The notes under the pieces: model-generated
Seen by the model: only the letters and a program-made list of their open reading frames with translations
Database searches by the model: none
What the model was told of the DNA's origin: nothing
Position numbers and translations under genes: made by a program
Shown here: positions 13,781 to 13,935 of the stretch, piece after piece
Layout of the letters: every line of letters starts with the position of its first letter
Numbering within the stretch: the stretch's first letter is position 1
From: Bacteroidales bacterium
GTDB taxonomy: Bacteria > Bacteroidota > Bacteroidia > Bacteroidales > WCHB1-69
Direction of reading: 5' to 3'
Length of the DNA stretch: 13,935 nt
Assembly: GCA_017618435.1 (NCBI GenBank)
Contig: JAFZUH010000056.1
Coordinates: forward strand, 1-13,935

Positions 13781-13930
13781 ATGAAAACAAACAGAAAAAT
13801 CGGGCGTGAAAATTTTGCAGAAAGCACAGATTCCTGCAAAAACAGGTCATTTTTTGCCCTCAAAAAACGTAAGTGCCTGATTGATTCTCTTTCTAATATT
13901 CCTATATACTATATTCTTAATTTAACTTAA
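13781..13930 (+). CDS. Doubtful small ORF, 49 residues
   Basis: ATG 13781 follows a purine-rich 'GAGATTGAAGAA' and the frame closes at 13928-13930. The product starts 'MKTNRKIGRENFAES', is basic and Ser/Lys-rich, and ends with a short hydrophobic 'IPIYYILNL'. I recognise no family. An in-frame ATG at 13685 precedes the predicted promoter element and so is unlikely to be used. The ORF could be a leader peptide or chance; the gene the promoter serves may lie beyond the window. The remaining part of 13592-13935 holds only the two divergent promoters and the leader hairpin. Confidence 0.25.
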   Translation: MKTNRKIGRENFAESTDSCKNRSFFALKKRKCLIDSLSNIPIYYILNLT

Positions 13931-13935
13931 ATATA

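Overview
The window looks like a chromosome segment from a member of the Bacteroidales/Bacteroidetes. The evidence is AT-rich intergenic DNA, almost no Shine-Dalgarno sequences, and the Bacteroidetes-type -7 promoter element (TAnnTTTG, mostly TATCTTTG) ahead of nearly every gene. The proteins fit as well: the eukaryote-like carbamoyl-phosphate synthase, the long-form urocanate hydratase, the EnvC-like M23 protein, and a surface protein with a Bacteroidetes-style C-type-lectin-like end. I cannot name the species from sequence alone.

Layout. Bases 1-1752 hold the 3' part of a large repeat protein: two nearly identical 294-bp units plus one diverged 300-bp unit (fibronectin-III-like), then a C-type-lectin-like domain. 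Its last ~150 bp look like the variable region (VR) of a diversity-generating retroelement (DGR). A strong hairpin/terminator and two REP-like palindromes follow. Bases 2146-3456 encode an AlbA_2/Schlafen-like, RecG-C-terminal-like ATP-binding regulator with a four-copy NDTK linker. It converges on a Fic-family AMP-transferase-like gene (3613-4740, minus). A REP-like hairpin and a promoter then precede carB (5215-8442), which ends in a clear terminator. A 41-codon SHOCT-like mini-gene (8607-8732) converges on a sodium:neurotransmitter-symporter-family gene (8739-10085, minus). That gene is divergent from a secreted coiled-coil/degenerate-LytM protein of the EnvC type (10261-11502). The latter converges on hutU (11600-13591, minus). 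The right edge has a divergent promoter, a leader hairpin and a doubtful 49-codon ORF.

How the genes work together. Most are single-gene transcription units arranged convergently or divergently, so no large operon is visible. carB (pyrimidine/arginine precursor), hutU (histidine breakdown), the Na+-coupled amino-acid-type transporter and the EnvC-like cell-division factor are core metabolism or envelope functions. The first ~5 kb (DGR-type target, AlbA_2 regulator, Fic protein, palindromic repeats) is the accessory part.

The most interesting element is the putative DGR target. Its 3' end is abruptly GC-richer and A-poorer than the rest of the gene, has no A-ending codons, and is built from NNC/NNT codons at the positions expected to be AAC/AAT in a template repeat. 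It ends in an A-free tract followed by a hairpin. No reverse transcriptase, Avd gene or template repeat is present in the 12 kb downstream, so if it is a DGR target the machinery lies upstream of the window or elsewhere in the genome.
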